Below are positions 10,198-21,989 of a stretch of 64,000 nt of DNA, in pieces. Source of the DNA: Melieria omissa. Lineage: Eukaryota; Arthropoda; Insecta; Diptera; Ulidiidae. The DNA is taken from contig OZ020269.1 of assembly GCA_963971225.1 (NCBI GenBank), forward strand, positions 38,895,264 to 38,959,263. Direction: 5' to 3'. Every line of letters begins with the position of its first letter. Positions within the stretch are counted from its first letter, which is position 1. The position numbers were made by a program, and so were the translations under genes. The notes beneath the pieces were generated by a model that searched no databases, was not told where the DNA came from, and worked only from the letters and a program-made list of their open reading frames with translations.

Positions 10198-11577
10198 CCC
10201 TTCTGTCAATACGAAGGTACCTGGGTACCTATTGCATTTTTGAAGTAAAAATAACCTACTTTCGGCCAAGGAACGCTATGCTGGTATTTTTAATATCTTC
10301 CTAAATATCAATTGACTAGCTATTAGATAACTTATATAGAAAGAAAACTTTTTCTGTATAACTTTTAGAACCAAATTTTGAACACTACCCCTTTGTTCTA
10401 TACGAAGGTACCCGGGTACCTTCATACAAAATATAGTAAAACAATACAGTTTCAACGTGAAATTAATCTTTCATATTCAAGTGCACCAAATTTCAAATTT
10501 GAAATCAAAGTTATATTCAAAGATAAGTTAATTTTAGGACATTCGATCGAAGTCATCGACTTCAGATGGGTGTTGCTCTAAGATGTTTAAACCTTTGAAA
10601 GGAGAAGTTTACTCTGAAAAACTAAGTAGGCAATTGCCAAAGTATGTAAGACCCAAGTAGGCGTAAAATTGTTATTCAAAAATATTTATTCAAAGCTTTA
10701 AATCTTACGTCCGCTATGCTGCAACGGATAATCTTTTTACTTCTGAAGCGCTGACGGAATACCTTTTCACAAAAAATTTCACAAATCTGGTGTTAAAAAG
10801 TAAGACTCGACCCCTAAAGTCGTTTTTACAGCGACAAAATCTTTGGAGTTTTACTTTCCAAAGAGCAATGAAGCTGGGTGGTTCTTTCAACTATGCACCA
10901 CGGCAAAGCAGTGCCAGGGGACAACCCGAAATTAAAAGTCTTTCGCATTTACAATTGTACAAAGGTCGCTATACGTTATGGCTCAAATATTGGCCCATTT
11001 CATTGCATGCTCAATATTTGCACCTTGGCAGCAAACATAAATTAGATACCACAAACAAAACCAGATGCTGTGGAGAATATCTTGAAAGGTGACATGAGGG
11101 GGAATTGGTGGTTCAAACTCCCACATATTTCCTAGGAACAAAAATTATGTGTGATACATTGATTTCAAATGGTATTTTGGTCAAAAGTTGTATGCAGAAC
11201 GCCTTCTTAAATGAAATCCTGTGTGCCCCGCTGAAGCCGAAAATTCAGAATAGACAAAAAAATTCCCTTGCTTTCACAATTTTTACACTAAAAATGGTTT
11301 TGAAGCAGTGGCCAAAAGCCAATGAGTCGTGCTATATCTGTTCCGATTAACGTAAGCAACAACGTAAAACACGAAAATGCTAAAATTATTGCACTATAAA
11401 TATGTGTTTAATATTTTTAACTTGAATTATCAACAAATAACGCTTTGTTTTATAAGCCAACAACGATTTTCAAAATTTTTGCGCAATTATTTTCACTTTT
11501 CCCATACAAATTGTATGAAGGTACCCGGGTACCTTCGTATTGGAGATAGGTGGAAATTATTCGTATTGACAGAAGGG
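10198..11577 (+). mobile_element. piggyBac-like element with TTAA ends and repeated palindromes
   Basis: Both ends carry the perfect 18-bp inverted repeat CCCTTCTGTCAATACGAA, directly flanked by TTAA at 10194-10197 and 11578-11581. TTAA duplication and CCC-starting ends are the piggyBac signature. The palindrome GAAGGTACCCGGGTACCTTC occurs at 10404-10423 and 11517-11536, with a slightly altered version at 10214-10230 next to the left end. These subterminal palindromes are candidate transposase-binding sites (inference). The element is 1,380 bp and keeps only a fragment of transposase coding sequence. Confidence 0.85.
10700..11092 (+). pseudogene. piggyBac-like transposase fragment
   Basis: One frame contains ATDNLFTSEALTEYLFTKNF (D codon at 10727-10729). 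This matches the region around the third catalytic aspartate of piggyBac transposases, where the family has a DN-F/Y-TS-L pattern. A KSKTRP segment follows. The first two catalytic aspartates and the C-terminal cysteine-rich domain are not recognisable, and the surrounding frames are broken. The orientation matches the element ends. It is a relic of the DDD transposase that once mobilised this element or a relative. Confidence 0.65.
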
Positions 11578-11581
11578 TTAA

Positions 11582-12680
11582 TAAAATGTGAAAATGGATT
11601 TAAAAAATATCAATTTATATACCAATGGCAGGCCACCAAACTTGCACTTTGTGAAGGTTGGTGACTTGGGTAAAAATTATTGAAATTTATTGAATGTAAG
11701 TTCGAGGACTTTTATTGAAAAATTTCCCATGGAACCTTATGTTAAGTAAATATATTCTATAAATATACTATTTTTGCAACTCTGAGAAGGCTTTCCCTCT
11801 TTTATTTTGCTTTCCATATTCCTGGTACCGCTACTTGAAGAAACGTCAATTCGTAGAAATAAAAGTGCAGTGTCATCAAACTTTAGATAAGCTTTTAAAA
11901 AAAACTACTTCTTACTACTTCGAGATTTTACAGTGTGATATAGCTTTGCGGCAGGCCAATCACCTACCCTGGCAGAACAACACAACTGATTAAGTAACCA
12001 ACACACGGGTGTCTTGTGGAGGCCCTATGCTCCCGAGAGGAGTGAACAAGGAAAAACAAAAATTGCTGAAAGTATGTACTAATAGAAACCATGGACGTTA
12101 GGTGCACAAACTTGCACGTTTGTGCAAAAATAGGGTCCTTTTTGCAGCATGGTTGGCAGGAAAACATAGCGACGACTGCTGCGCATCGCTTGAGCTATTA
12201 ATTTTTGTTTGTAATAACACGCAAACACCACTTGATTTAGAAAAATTACATAAATCCGATGGACGGCTTCGGTAATACTGGGTGGCTTGCCATCAAATTA
12301 AGGCAACTTTCGAAAAGAAGCAAAACTTGTTAATGCCTGCAGAACCAATTATATCAGTTAATAGGAATATTAAAAGTAAACATGAAAACCGAAACTATGA
12401 TATAATGCAATTTTAAAAAAAATTATTTAAAATTTTGTCAAAATAGATGTAAAGGGTTTAATTAGAATAATTCATCACCTGAAACTGATTATCCTAGAAG
12501 TACAGATTAACAAATTGTAATTTTTAATGAAAATATATGCTTTACTGAATTTAATAAAAGGTATTATTATTTTCTATTTGGGCTTGAAATTACTTAGATG
12601 TGCATAAGTATGCACAGATATTTGTATTTTTTGTAATATTTCCTTTTTTTATTACAAGCGTAATAATTAATTAATAATTG
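11582..12680. other. No recognised feature
   Basis: About 1.1 kb of AT-rich sequence in which I see no gene, RNA gene or clear repeat. Confidence 0.5.
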
Positions 12681-12993
12681 ATTGGCACGACAGCCCGCTT
12701 ACGCGAGACTAAGGCCTAGCTTCCCGCTGCCACCCGTGTTGTGCGTGTGAATTTGTACGCGGGTGGAAAGGACCTACAGTTTTATGCCGGTTCCGAACGG
12801 CAGGTTGGGAGCTTTTTCATAGGCAATTTTTACTCTCAGAGGTTTGCCATTTCCAGCTGAGAGGACAGCCACCGAAAGAGAAAACGAGTTTCCCGTTATT
12901 TTTTTTAGGTGTTACTACATGCAGTATTCGATCTTGCGTCGCTCTGCATGCGACTCGTTGGACCGCGCACTAACCAACTGAGCCACGGCGGCT
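12681..12993 (-). mobile_element. tRNA-derived SINE (copy 2, minus strand)
   Basis: Reverse-complement copy of the 3748-4064 SINE. Its tRNA-like head lies at about 12910-12993, with A box TGGCTCAGTTGG and B box GATCGAATACT. The body repeats the CCATTTCC/CTCTGAGAGTAAAA region, the ACTGTAGGTCC segment and the GGGCTGTCGTGCCAATC end. Differences are scattered, so the two copies are not recent duplicates of each other. Confidence 0.8.
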
Positions 12994-14402
12994 GCCGTGG
13001 CGTATTTGTAGGTTAATCGATACCATTTTTGGCATATATCTTTATATTGATGATATGAGTTTCTGTACCATATATCAATATATCTTTTTCATCAATATAT
13101 CTTTTATAGTGACCAATTTTCTTTATTTTACTGTACAAAAAAAGAAAGAGACAGGAACAATCCGTTAGGAACATCTGTAGGTATTAGTTAAAAGTTAAAA
13201 AAAAGTTATGCATAAAAAAAATTAAAATGGCAAACATATTGAACATCTTCCGAGGCTTGGTTTAAAAAAATACGTCTTCCCGTCCACACGATGCCGTCCG
13301 AAGTTAAAGTCTGAAACATACAAATTATATATAAAATTAATCAGCAGGCTTGTCGCAAGTGCGTGAACCTCAAAAACTATAAACATTTTCAAAATTTAGC
13401 AACAAAGCCATATAAAATACAAAAAAGTTCGTTTTTTCTTACTTTTCTTTTTTTAATAGATTTCAGAGGTTCATGCACTTCTCTGTTCAATATCCTACAA
13501 AACGAGTACATATTCGTGTAGATAGGTTCAGTAGTTTTTTTTTATCATGTGGACGGACTACAAAAACGTGTTTGTGAGGAAACGCGTTCCAAAGTTATTC
13601 GGAACACCTGGTGTGGCTGAGCGCGCGTCGATGAAAAGAACTGTGTCTCCGAAAGTTTTCAGAGTTCGACTTTGAAACTTTGCAATAATGTTCTCGGATA
13701 ATATATCTTTCGATTAAAGCAAACAAAAAAATTGATTTTTTGAAACCATTTCATGGAGTGCCCGCCTTAACTTCTCTTTATAAGAAAATCATATGTACGA
13801 AATTTTATTGTCGTACGACTATTCCTTCTATTTTTGTCCCTCGCTACTATGGACTCACGACACTGTGCAGCGCCACATCCGAAGAGCAACGATGAAGCCA
13901 CGCAAACAACTCTCTGCGCAACGAAGAAGCCACGCAAGCAACTCTCTGCTTGCAGTTGGCAGAGATATGAATATGTGTGTGATCTCTATGTGCTCTTGTG
14001 TTAATTTTTTGGTGGTTGATTGATTTAATCAGTAGCGCACACGGGAGGGGAACGTTTGGCGATTCAAACTCCCTCAAATACAAAAATTAACTAATATGTA
14101 ATGTTAATATGTTACATTTTAAAGAAATCGGTATGTTCCAACAATGCTCTTAACAGTAGTGCCAACTTCACATTTACAGTCAAAATACATAAAAGGTTCG
14201 TTCAGTGAATGACAATGAACTTTTGGATGTATGCTGCCACAGATGTACACAATTTTTGTAATGCAAAAATATGTACATTTTTTGTTCTTTTGTACTTGGA
14301 AAAGTATCAAAATTTGTACTGGATGAAAAAAATAAGTGTCCCTCCAAAATTCGTCGCAAAATTTATCACTTTTGATCCACTTGGATCAAAACGGTCACAC
14401 TA
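12994..14402. other. No recognised gene; local ATATATC repeats
   Basis: Positions 13030-13110 contain several short ATATATC repeats around TATCAATATATC. The rest holds no supported coding region. Confidence 0.45.
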
Positions 14403-14564
14403 GTTGTGCTTTGTGTGAGCAAAACAAAGAGCGTTAATATTATTACGTTCTCATTGTACCGACGCTTGCTTGCTCTCGATAATGAAAATTTTGCAAATTC
14501 GAGCTCGCCCTATGCCATTCGGTTGTATGGACGTAAGACATCTTATTGTTTAATTGTCTTTGGT
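14403..14564 (+). repeat. Dispersed repeat upstream of the LINE relic (copy 1)
   Basis: The segment starting GTTGTGCTTTGTGTGAGCAA and running past CCTATGCCATTCGGTTGTAT is repeated at 21777-21915 in the same orientation. A piece of it occurs inverted at 9985-10032. Here it precedes LINE coding sequence, so it may be a LINE 5' leader, but the second copy has no LINE after it. Confidence 0.55.
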
Positions 14565-14779
14565 GCGACTACTTCGATCTACGGTTGCTACCAAGGTACG
14601 TATGCGCTTTTGCGACTATGGAACTTAGCTTGCAAAAAGTGCAAGGCTCCCCTCTCCATCTAATGACATGGGCGGATTATGAGCTCATAAATCCCACTCT
14701 GAGCACGCCACCGCTAATAATATCGGTGGTTTTTGACACCAACCACCAAAAATCGAATGGTTCAACGAAGAAAGCTGTT

Positions 14780-15786
14780 TACAGGAATATCCTTCAATCA
14801 GCTGCTCCGCGAGCCAGGAAATATACCAGGAGAAAGAAAGGTGCTTTTTAAGATTCAAAACACTGGAGCAAGAAAGGCGCGTGCGTAAGGAAGTCAAGGA
14901 ATGCAGCAACAGGAACGACGTTCTAAAATCTGTACACAAAGTCAAGCGTGTAACTGAAGGTATTAAGTACGGAGCTTCTTCTTGTAAAGATGAAAACGGA
15001 GATCTATTGAGGTTGGGGAAGGAGCACTTCATTAAGCTGCTCTCGAGTGTCGTGTGGATGTATCAGGTCCGGGTTATGGCGGGGCACGGGTTGCTACTAA
15101 ACGACTCAAGAACATTAAAGCTGCAGCGCCTGACGAGCTACAAGCAAAATTGTTCAAGGCCGGCGATGGTGTGCTGATTGGGTGCATGTATCAGCTTATC
15201 TCAAAAAAATTGCTAGAGTAACGTATGCCCAACGATCGGAACCGCAGTGCCCTTTGGCCTGTGTTGAAGAAAGGTGATCCAACAATATGCGATAACTACA
15301 GGGCTATCAGCCTACTTCCCATCGCGTATAAGGTCCTAACGAGCGTATTATGTGAAAGATTAAAGCCACTGGCCCAAGCGCTGATTGGATTTATCAGTGC
15401 GGCTCTAGACCTGGTAAGTCCACCATCGACGAAATATGATCCATTGCCCTGCGAACTCTTCAACTTCACCATGGAGAGTGTTCTGCGCATGGCCGGTGTA
15501 CATCGTAATGGCACAATTTTCAACAAAAGACACCGGGCTTAACAAACGAGATGTCACCGCTGCCTTTGAGGCTATCGCAAGAGAATCTGCCAAAATAGGT
15601 CTGATGGTAAATGAGCGCAAGACAAAGTATATGCTGTCTACGCGCCGGGGGTCGCATCGGGAAGGACATCACGTCGAGTCCGCCAGGTGCACTTTTAAAG
15701 TTTCCAAGGAATTCATCCTCCTTGGCACCGCCATAAACAACAGCAATGATGTCAGCCTTGAGATAAAACAAAGGATTACTCTTTAA
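14780..15786 (+). pseudogene. RTE-like LINE relic with several deletions
   Basis: Fragments in all three plus frames follow the order of an RTE-like ORF. A linker segment (KRVTEGIKYG and ENGDLL, about 14940-15010) is followed by a KAAAPDELQAKLF-like stretch near 15110. The RT front is at 15222-15400 (VLKKGDPTICDNY and ISLLPIAYKVLTSVLCERLK). A deletion then joins to PLPCELFNFTMESVLRMAG. After 15540 comes the thumb-side segment SAKIGLMVNERKTKYM and the start of the next block. The catalytic YADD is missing, and several stops and frame changes are present. It shares the family with 833-1716 and 9320-9994 and stops abruptly at about 15786. Confidence 0.75.
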
Positions 15787-15789
15787 AAC

Positions 15790-16171
15790 AGGGGTGCCTA
15801 AAACCAAAAAGTATGAAACATAAAGAGTGTGCATCTCATACAAGCAAAAATTTGTATGCGGGTGGTGATATCGCCACCCGTCTTCTAGATGCGGGGGGTA
15901 GACAACGAGAGGAAACACTTGAAACGACAGCAGAATGCTCTGAGCGCAAATCATAGAACACGAATGCCGCGTCTGTGCTCACTCGTTCATTCTCGCTCAA
16001 TTGTCCGAAGAGGAGGAAGACGATGTGCTGTTGTTCTTGTTGTTGCGCTGGCGAAAAGCTGAAATTGTAAAACGATTTCTATTTTCTGGCTGGCTTTTGT
16101 TCTTCTTCTATAAGCCTGCACGGCGTCGCATATTGCTCCTGAACTCACTGCCGACTGTAGTGTGCGCAAAG
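15790..16171. other. No recognised gene; 15-bp direct repeat
   Basis: A near-exact direct repeat, GCGCAAATCATAGAA and GCGCAAAGTCATAGAA, occurs near 15945 and 16163. Nothing coding is supported. Confidence 0.35.
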
Positions 16172-16410
16172 TCATAGAAAAGAAAATAAAATATGGCTGG
16201 CATGGCGACCTATATGATCGCTACAGGCAAAAAAAGTAAATAATAAGTAATCAACAAAGACAATTAGATAAAAAGGGAAATTGGAAAGAAATGAAGACGT
16301 TTTCATAAGCCCGTCATAATTCTCCGTCCCGATCTTTGGAACTTTTTTTACGGACCACATATAACGCTTGCTTAAAAGAACTAAAGTAAGAAAATCTAAT
16401 ATTGTAAATA
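16172..16410 (-). pseudogene. Second copy of a P-type transposase C-terminus (fragment)
   Basis: On the minus strand the frame ILDFLTLVLLSKRYMWSVKK aligns with the C-terminus of the transposase at 16918-19452 (TLDFLILVLLRKHCFWVKEK). The DNA of 16367-16408 correspondingly resembles 16981-17024. After this block the reading continues without recognisable homology. It is either a tail duplication or a remnant of another P-like insertion. Confidence 0.5.
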
Positions 16411-16917
16411 AAATTCATTTAAAAATTAGTTTAATCGGCTAGTTTAAACCTTAAAAATTCAGGCAATTTTTGTGGAAGTTTGTAAATTAAAAATATTCAA
16501 CTACTTGTTCATCACAAAATTCCAAAAAAGTGTTGAACTTTTTAAGATTTACACCAAGATAGCCCCTTAACCTGTAAGATTTTTAGTTTATGGGAACGTC
16601 TAGCAAGAAAGATGCGAAACAACAAAAAATAAATAAATGAAGTACGATTTCACCATTCATATTTATTTCATTTTAATGAAAAAAAATTATTTGAAGCGAG
16701 TCATTGGTTTGCGGTTCTTCAATGATTTATTCAAATGACTTAAAAATATATTTTGACCACATGTTTTGAACAAAGAAGCAATTTCGACCGGAGCATATCC
16801 AATGTTAAAAAAAGAATAATGTATATGTAATGAAAATAATCCAGTTTCTTTTTTTTTTTTTTGTAAATGCAAATTTTTTTTTAAATTTGTTTTGCTAAGT
16901 AATCATGAATTAATGAA
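16411..16917. other. Sequence downstream of the P-type transposase
   Basis: AT-rich. A short minus-strand frame (16687-16872) ends in NRKPMTRFK and may be further decayed element tail. I could not find a terminal inverted repeat here. Confidence 0.35.
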
Positions 16918-19452
16918 TTAATTGCGAATTATTTTAAGTTTTCTTTGTGTAGTGTTTGCACTTTTTTCTTTAACCCAAAAGCAATGTTTTCTTAAAAGTA
17001 CTAAAATCAAAAAATCTAATGTTTGAATTCTGTGATCGGCACAATCATTACCAAACCATTCTGCAGTCACCTTTTTACATTCATCAATAATAAAGGCTTT
17101 AATTCCACTTTTTTGTGGTTGTTCTGTGAAAATTTTGTGAAAAATAATTATATGTTTTTTGCAAACTTCGAGAAAAGATTGAGAAGGGGCAACCAAGTTT
17201 CCGAAATCAGTCACTGATTGGTAGTTTTTGTGGAAAATGAAGAGCTCACTGGGAGCAGAAAGTACTTCGTGTTCCTTTCGAAGTATTTCCTGACATTTGT
17301 CACAATTCAATTTTGGCAATACTTTATAAGCTACGTATCCTATAAAATATCTTACAGATACTAGCTCCAAATTGAGCTCGGTGCAATTATTGAACACATC
17401 TTCTAAAAAGTAGTTGGTATATGCATCGCAATCAAAATCAATATGAAAATTCGCAGTTGTTTCTTGTTCATCAACTGCAAGGCCGATCGCATTTTCTTCA
17501 CTAGGCATTATAGGATCAACCTGAAAAGTATTTTCATACACATCTTCGCAATTCGTTGTTGTACTAGATTTTACGATTTTTGCGGACATTAATCTAGCCA
17601 ATATGGTGTTTATTTCTGCGACGGATGGATTATTATTGTTTCCTCCTCTTTGTCGCAGGCGCGAAAACAAATTTTCCAATTTATCTTGGTTTAAAAATTT
17701 CGTCATTACAAAAAAAATTTCTTGATTTTGATTAAAAATATCTTCAAGTAACAGTAATAAAGATGATAATGTTAATTTTATACCATCTAAGAAGTACACT
17801 CTTTTACTTTTGTCCACAAATGAAATTTGTTGCAAATATTGCAGAAATTCTTTTATAAAGTTATGTGGAGCATTATTTTGTTGAATGGCTGATCTGTACA
17901 CGTTATCTGCGTGTAATGCGCCGCTGTTCATACAGTCAAATAATTTGTCTATTTTTGAAATAAAATTAGCAGTAGATAACGCCATTTCTTTGGAACATTG
18001 TTTAAATCCTTTGGTGTCAACTATTGTTCTTATGGCAGCCTGGACTGTCCGACTGAAAACCTGAGTTGCAAACTTGACGCGCATTTTTTCAAATGAATTT
18101 GGGAAGATGTGCTGTCTTGTTAGTTTTGTGCACATCTTGGTTTTTGCATTTATCTCTGTTTCCCATAGTTCACGTATAATTTTGAAGCTAACTGTACCAT
18201 CAGGTGTACTCAAATCACTGCCTAAAAGGCCATTTCGTAAAGATTTTACGAGGTGTGGGAAATCAAACATACAATATACTTTTTTGTTAGCATATTCAAA
18301 AAAGGGCGTTTCTACCGATACTCCCAAAGCCGTGAAACACTTTCTGTTGGTTGAACCTTGGTCACATACTACGACACTAATTGAAACCCCAAACTCTGAC
18401 AAAATAATAATATTTTGTTTGATTATTTTGCATAACGTCTCGCCACAAAGCCCATTTTCGGAAATGAAATAATTGAAAACTATGGCCCAATGTGAGAACA
18501 TCGATTTAAGCATGAAGACACACATCTGTTTCCCAATTTTATTCGTCCTTTGGAAACCATCATCTTCATAACCATCTATTATATCTAATTTGGTATTTTA
18601 CCTTAATTCCCTTTTTATGGCCATTTCATCCATCAATAATACCATATTACTTTTTTCTGCACTTTTTAGCTCTAAGCACTTTTGCCTAATATTTTCAAAG
18701 CCGGTATTTTTGAAACCAGGTTGAAGATATTTAATTGGCGCCCAACGATTCAGAGTTGAAATGTGAGGTAAATTAAGATTTAATTTGTTTCTCATAAACG
18801 AATAGGTGGACTGGGAGACATAGTATATATTTTGGGCCAAAAATTTAACGTCTTCGGATTATTCCTTTGGGCGTGAGCTAATTAATAAATTACAAAAAGT
18901 TTTCGATTCGTTGCTGATGCCCTCTAAAGACTCTATTGTTTTTTTAACATTAACAAGCTTAGATTTGTGGCTTGAGCTCTTTTTAATGCCACTCTTTTGG
19001 AACTGTTTTTTCAATTCTTTGTATTTTTGCATTATACTTCGGCTTTGTTTCCTATAAAATTCAGCTAATTTGACATATTTGTGGCAATTGCTACAAACGC
19101 CTTCAACAGCATCGCTGAATTTTGCCATTTTGGGTTCGAAAGATAGGTCATAGTCGTCGTCATCAAAACCAGCAGCTTCATTTATGTTCAATGTGGGCAC
19201 CGCCCCATGTTTTAATTTTTTTTTCCCAATAAATGAGCTGCAGAAATGTTCTTTGCAAATAACTAACCTTTTGCGGCAATCATTTTCTGCAATACCACAT
19301 TTTTGACGCCATATTTGACCCATGGGAGTATCAGCGGAAGGAAAGCTAAAAAGGTTTACATTATCATCATCTCGCATTGATTTATTACAGCTGGACACGC
19401 AGCATTTCAGCCCAGACCTTAGACAATTTTTCTTTTTATCGATATTCATCAT
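16918..19452 (-). pseudogene. P-element superfamily transposase with THAP domain, two in-frame stops
   Basis: From an ATG at 19452 one minus-strand frame runs to the TAA at 16918, about 845 codons, broken only by TAA at 18859-18861 and 18598-18600. The N-terminus is a THAP zinc finger: CCVSSC, then a conserved Trp (IWRQKC), CKEHF and the terminal AVPT box, a site-specific DNA-binding domain. A Lys-rich coiled segment follows. The middle contains LLMDEMAIK (first catalytic Asp), then VVCDQGSTN and DFPHLVKSLRN around the second Asp and the GTP-binding insertion. The downstream LENLFSRLRQRGGNNNNPS segment is typical of the region carrying the last acidic residue. P-type transposases cut and paste DNA with GTP as cofactor. 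Length and motif order look complete. The 5' side abuts a 54-bp satellite (19462-21546). The two stops are the only visible defects. Confidence 0.85.
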
Positions 19453-19461
19453 CCACGTCAA

Positions 19462-21546
19462 AAGGTGTTCAAATTTTTCAATTTAGACAAATTTTTTGGG
19501 ATTCAACCACGTCAAAATGTATTCAAATTGTTTAATTTAAACAAATTTTTTGGGATTCAACCACGTCAAAAGGTGTTCAAATTGCTCAATTTAAACAAAT
19601 TTTTTGGGATTCAACCACGTCAAAATGTATTCAAATTGTTCAATTTAAACAAATTTTTTGGGATTCAACCACGTCAAAATGTATTCAAATTGTTTAATTT
19701 AAACAAATTTTTTGGGATTCAACCACGTCAAAATGTATTCAAATTGTTCAATTTAAACAAATTTTTTGGGATTCAACCACGTCAAAATGTATTCAAATTG
19801 TTTAATTTAAACAAATTTTTTGGGATTCAACCACGTCAAAAGGTGTTCAAATTGCTCAATTTAAACAAATTTTTTGGGATTCAACCACGTCAAAATGTAT
19901 TCAAATTGTTCAATTTAAACAAATTTTTTGGGATTCAACCACGTCAAAATGTATTCAAATTGTTTAATTTAAACAAATTTTTTGGGATTCAACCACGTCA
20001 AAATGTATTCAAATTGTTCAATTTAAACAAATTTTTTGGGATTCAACCACGTCAAAAGGTGTTCAAATTGCTCAATTTAAACAAATTTTTTGGGATTCAA
20101 CCACGTCAAAATGTATTCAAATTGTTCAATTTAAACAAATTTTTTGGGATTCAACCACGTCAAAATGTATTCAAATTGTTTAATTTAAACAAATTTTTTG
20201 GGATTCAACCACGTCAAAATGTATTCAAATTGTTCAATTTAAACAAATTTTTTGGGATTCAACCACGTCAAAAGGTGTTCAAATTGCTCAATTTAAACAA
20301 ATTTTTTGGGATTCAACCACGTCAAAATGTATTCAAATTGTTCAATTTAAACAAATTTTTTGGGATTCAACCACGTCAAAATGTATTCAAATTGTTTAAT
20401 TTAAACAAATTTTTTGGGATTCAACCACGTCAAAATGTATTCAAATTGTTCAATTTAAACAAATTTTTTGGGATTCAACCACGTCAAAAGGTGTTCAAAT
20501 TGCTCAATTTAAACAAATTTTTTGGGATTCAACCACGTCAAAATGTATTCAAATTGTTCAATTTAAACAAATTTTTTGGGATTCAACCACGTCAAAATGT
20601 ATTCAAATTGTTTAATTTAAACAAATTTTTTGGGATTCAACCACGTCAAAATGTATTCAAATTGTTCAATTTAAACAAATTTTTTGGGATTCAACCACGT
20701 CAAAAGGTGTTCAAATTGCTCAATTTAAACAAATTTTTTGGGATTCAACCACGTCAAAATGTATTCAAATTGTTCAATTTAAACAAATTTTTTGGGATTC
20801 AACCACGTCAAAATGTATTCAAATTGTTTAATTTAAACAAATTTTTTGGGATTCAACCACGTCAAAATGTATTCAAATTGTTCAATTTAAACAAATTTTT
20901 TGGGATTCAACCACGTCAAAATGTATTCAAATTGTTTAATTTAAACAAATTTTTTGGGATTCAACCACGTCAAAATGTATTCAAATTGTTCAATTTAAAC
21001 AAATTTTTTGGGATTCAACCACGTCAAAAGGTGTTCAAATTGCTCAATTTAAACAAATTTTTTGGGATTCAACCACGTCAAAATGTATTCAAATTGTTCA
21101 ATTTAAACAAATTTTTTGGGATTCAACCACGTCAAAATGTATTCAAATTGTTTAATTTAAACAAATTTTTTGGGATTCAACCACGTCAAAATGTATTCAA
21201 ATTGTTCAATTTAAACAAATTTTTTGGGATTCAACCACGTCAAAAGGTGTTCAAATTGCTCAATTTAAACAAATTTTTTGGGATTCAACCACGTCAAAAT
21301 GTATTCAAATTGTTCAATTTAAACAAATTTTTTGGGATTCAACCACGTCAAAATATATTCAAATTGTTTAATTTAAACAAATTTTTTGGGATTCAACCAC
21401 GTCAAAATGTATTCAAATTGTTCAATTTAAACAAATTTTTTGGGATTCAACCACGTCAAAAGGTGTTCAAATTGCTCAATTTAAACAAATTTTTTGGGAT
21501 TCAACCACGTCAAAATGTATTCAAATTGTTCAATTTAAACAAATTC
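19462..21546. repeat. 54-bp satellite array with four-unit higher-order structure
   Basis: About 38 tandem copies of a 54-bp unit (core TTTTTTGGGATTCAACCACG) run without interruption. Units fall into three types by a few fixed differences (GGTGTT...GCTC, GTATT...GTTC and GTATT...GTTTAA). From unit 8 they mostly repeat in the order A-B-C-B, a 216-bp higher-order period, with one A-B-C-B-C-B block. Because 54 is divisible by three, the array gives a 702-residue repetitive open frame on the plus strand, which I do not consider a protein. The last unit ends nine bases from the transposase ATG, so on the minus strand the array is the immediate 5' leader of that gene. Confidence 0.95.
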
Positions 21547-21776
21547 AATCGCAAGGCATACGAAAATACGTAACCAAACAACGCAACGACTGGATTGATA
21601 ATGAGCTGTCCTCAGCGAATTTTTTCAAGCGAAAGCGATCGCTAGCAAAAGTAGCTACGTACAAAAAAACGAGCGCGCACCATTGACACTGTGCTTTTGT
21701 TGGCATTTTTGGTGGTTGATTGTTTCAATGTGTCTGAAGTGAGTACACAAAATTTTGTTTAGCAGCGAACGAAGCC
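21547..21776. other. Unique sequence flanking the satellite
   Basis: Right flank of the array. It may contain the true 5' end of the P-type element, but no matching inverted repeat was found at the other side. TTTTTGGTGGTTGATTG near 21705 also occurs near 14005. Confidence 0.35.
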
Positions 21777-21915
21777 GTTGTGCTTTGTGTGAGCAAAACA
21801 GAGAGCCTTAATATTATTACGCTCTCACTGTGCCGACGCTTGCTTCCTCTTGATAATGAAAATATTGCAAATTCTAGCTTGCCCTATGCCATTCGATTGT
21901 ATGAGCGTAATAAAT
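21777..21915 (+). repeat. Dispersed repeat (copy 2 of 14403-14564)
   Basis: Starts TTGTGCTTTGTGTGAGCAAA and matches 14403-14540 over about 130 bases with scattered substitutions. No coding sequence follows it. Confidence 0.6.
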
Positions 21916-21989
21916 GTGCCGCAACCTATGCCTCCGCTCATCTCTTCCCGCCCGCGTCAAGAAACACGCTTGACAAATTTGCGAAGATG

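Noticed and set aside
19465..21573. A 702-residue open reading frame made of FKLFNLNKFFGIQPRQ-type repeats
   Set aside because: The frame is open only because the 54-bp satellite unit is a multiple of three and lacks stops in that frame. There are no flanking gene signals, and the unit differences follow DNA repeat classes.
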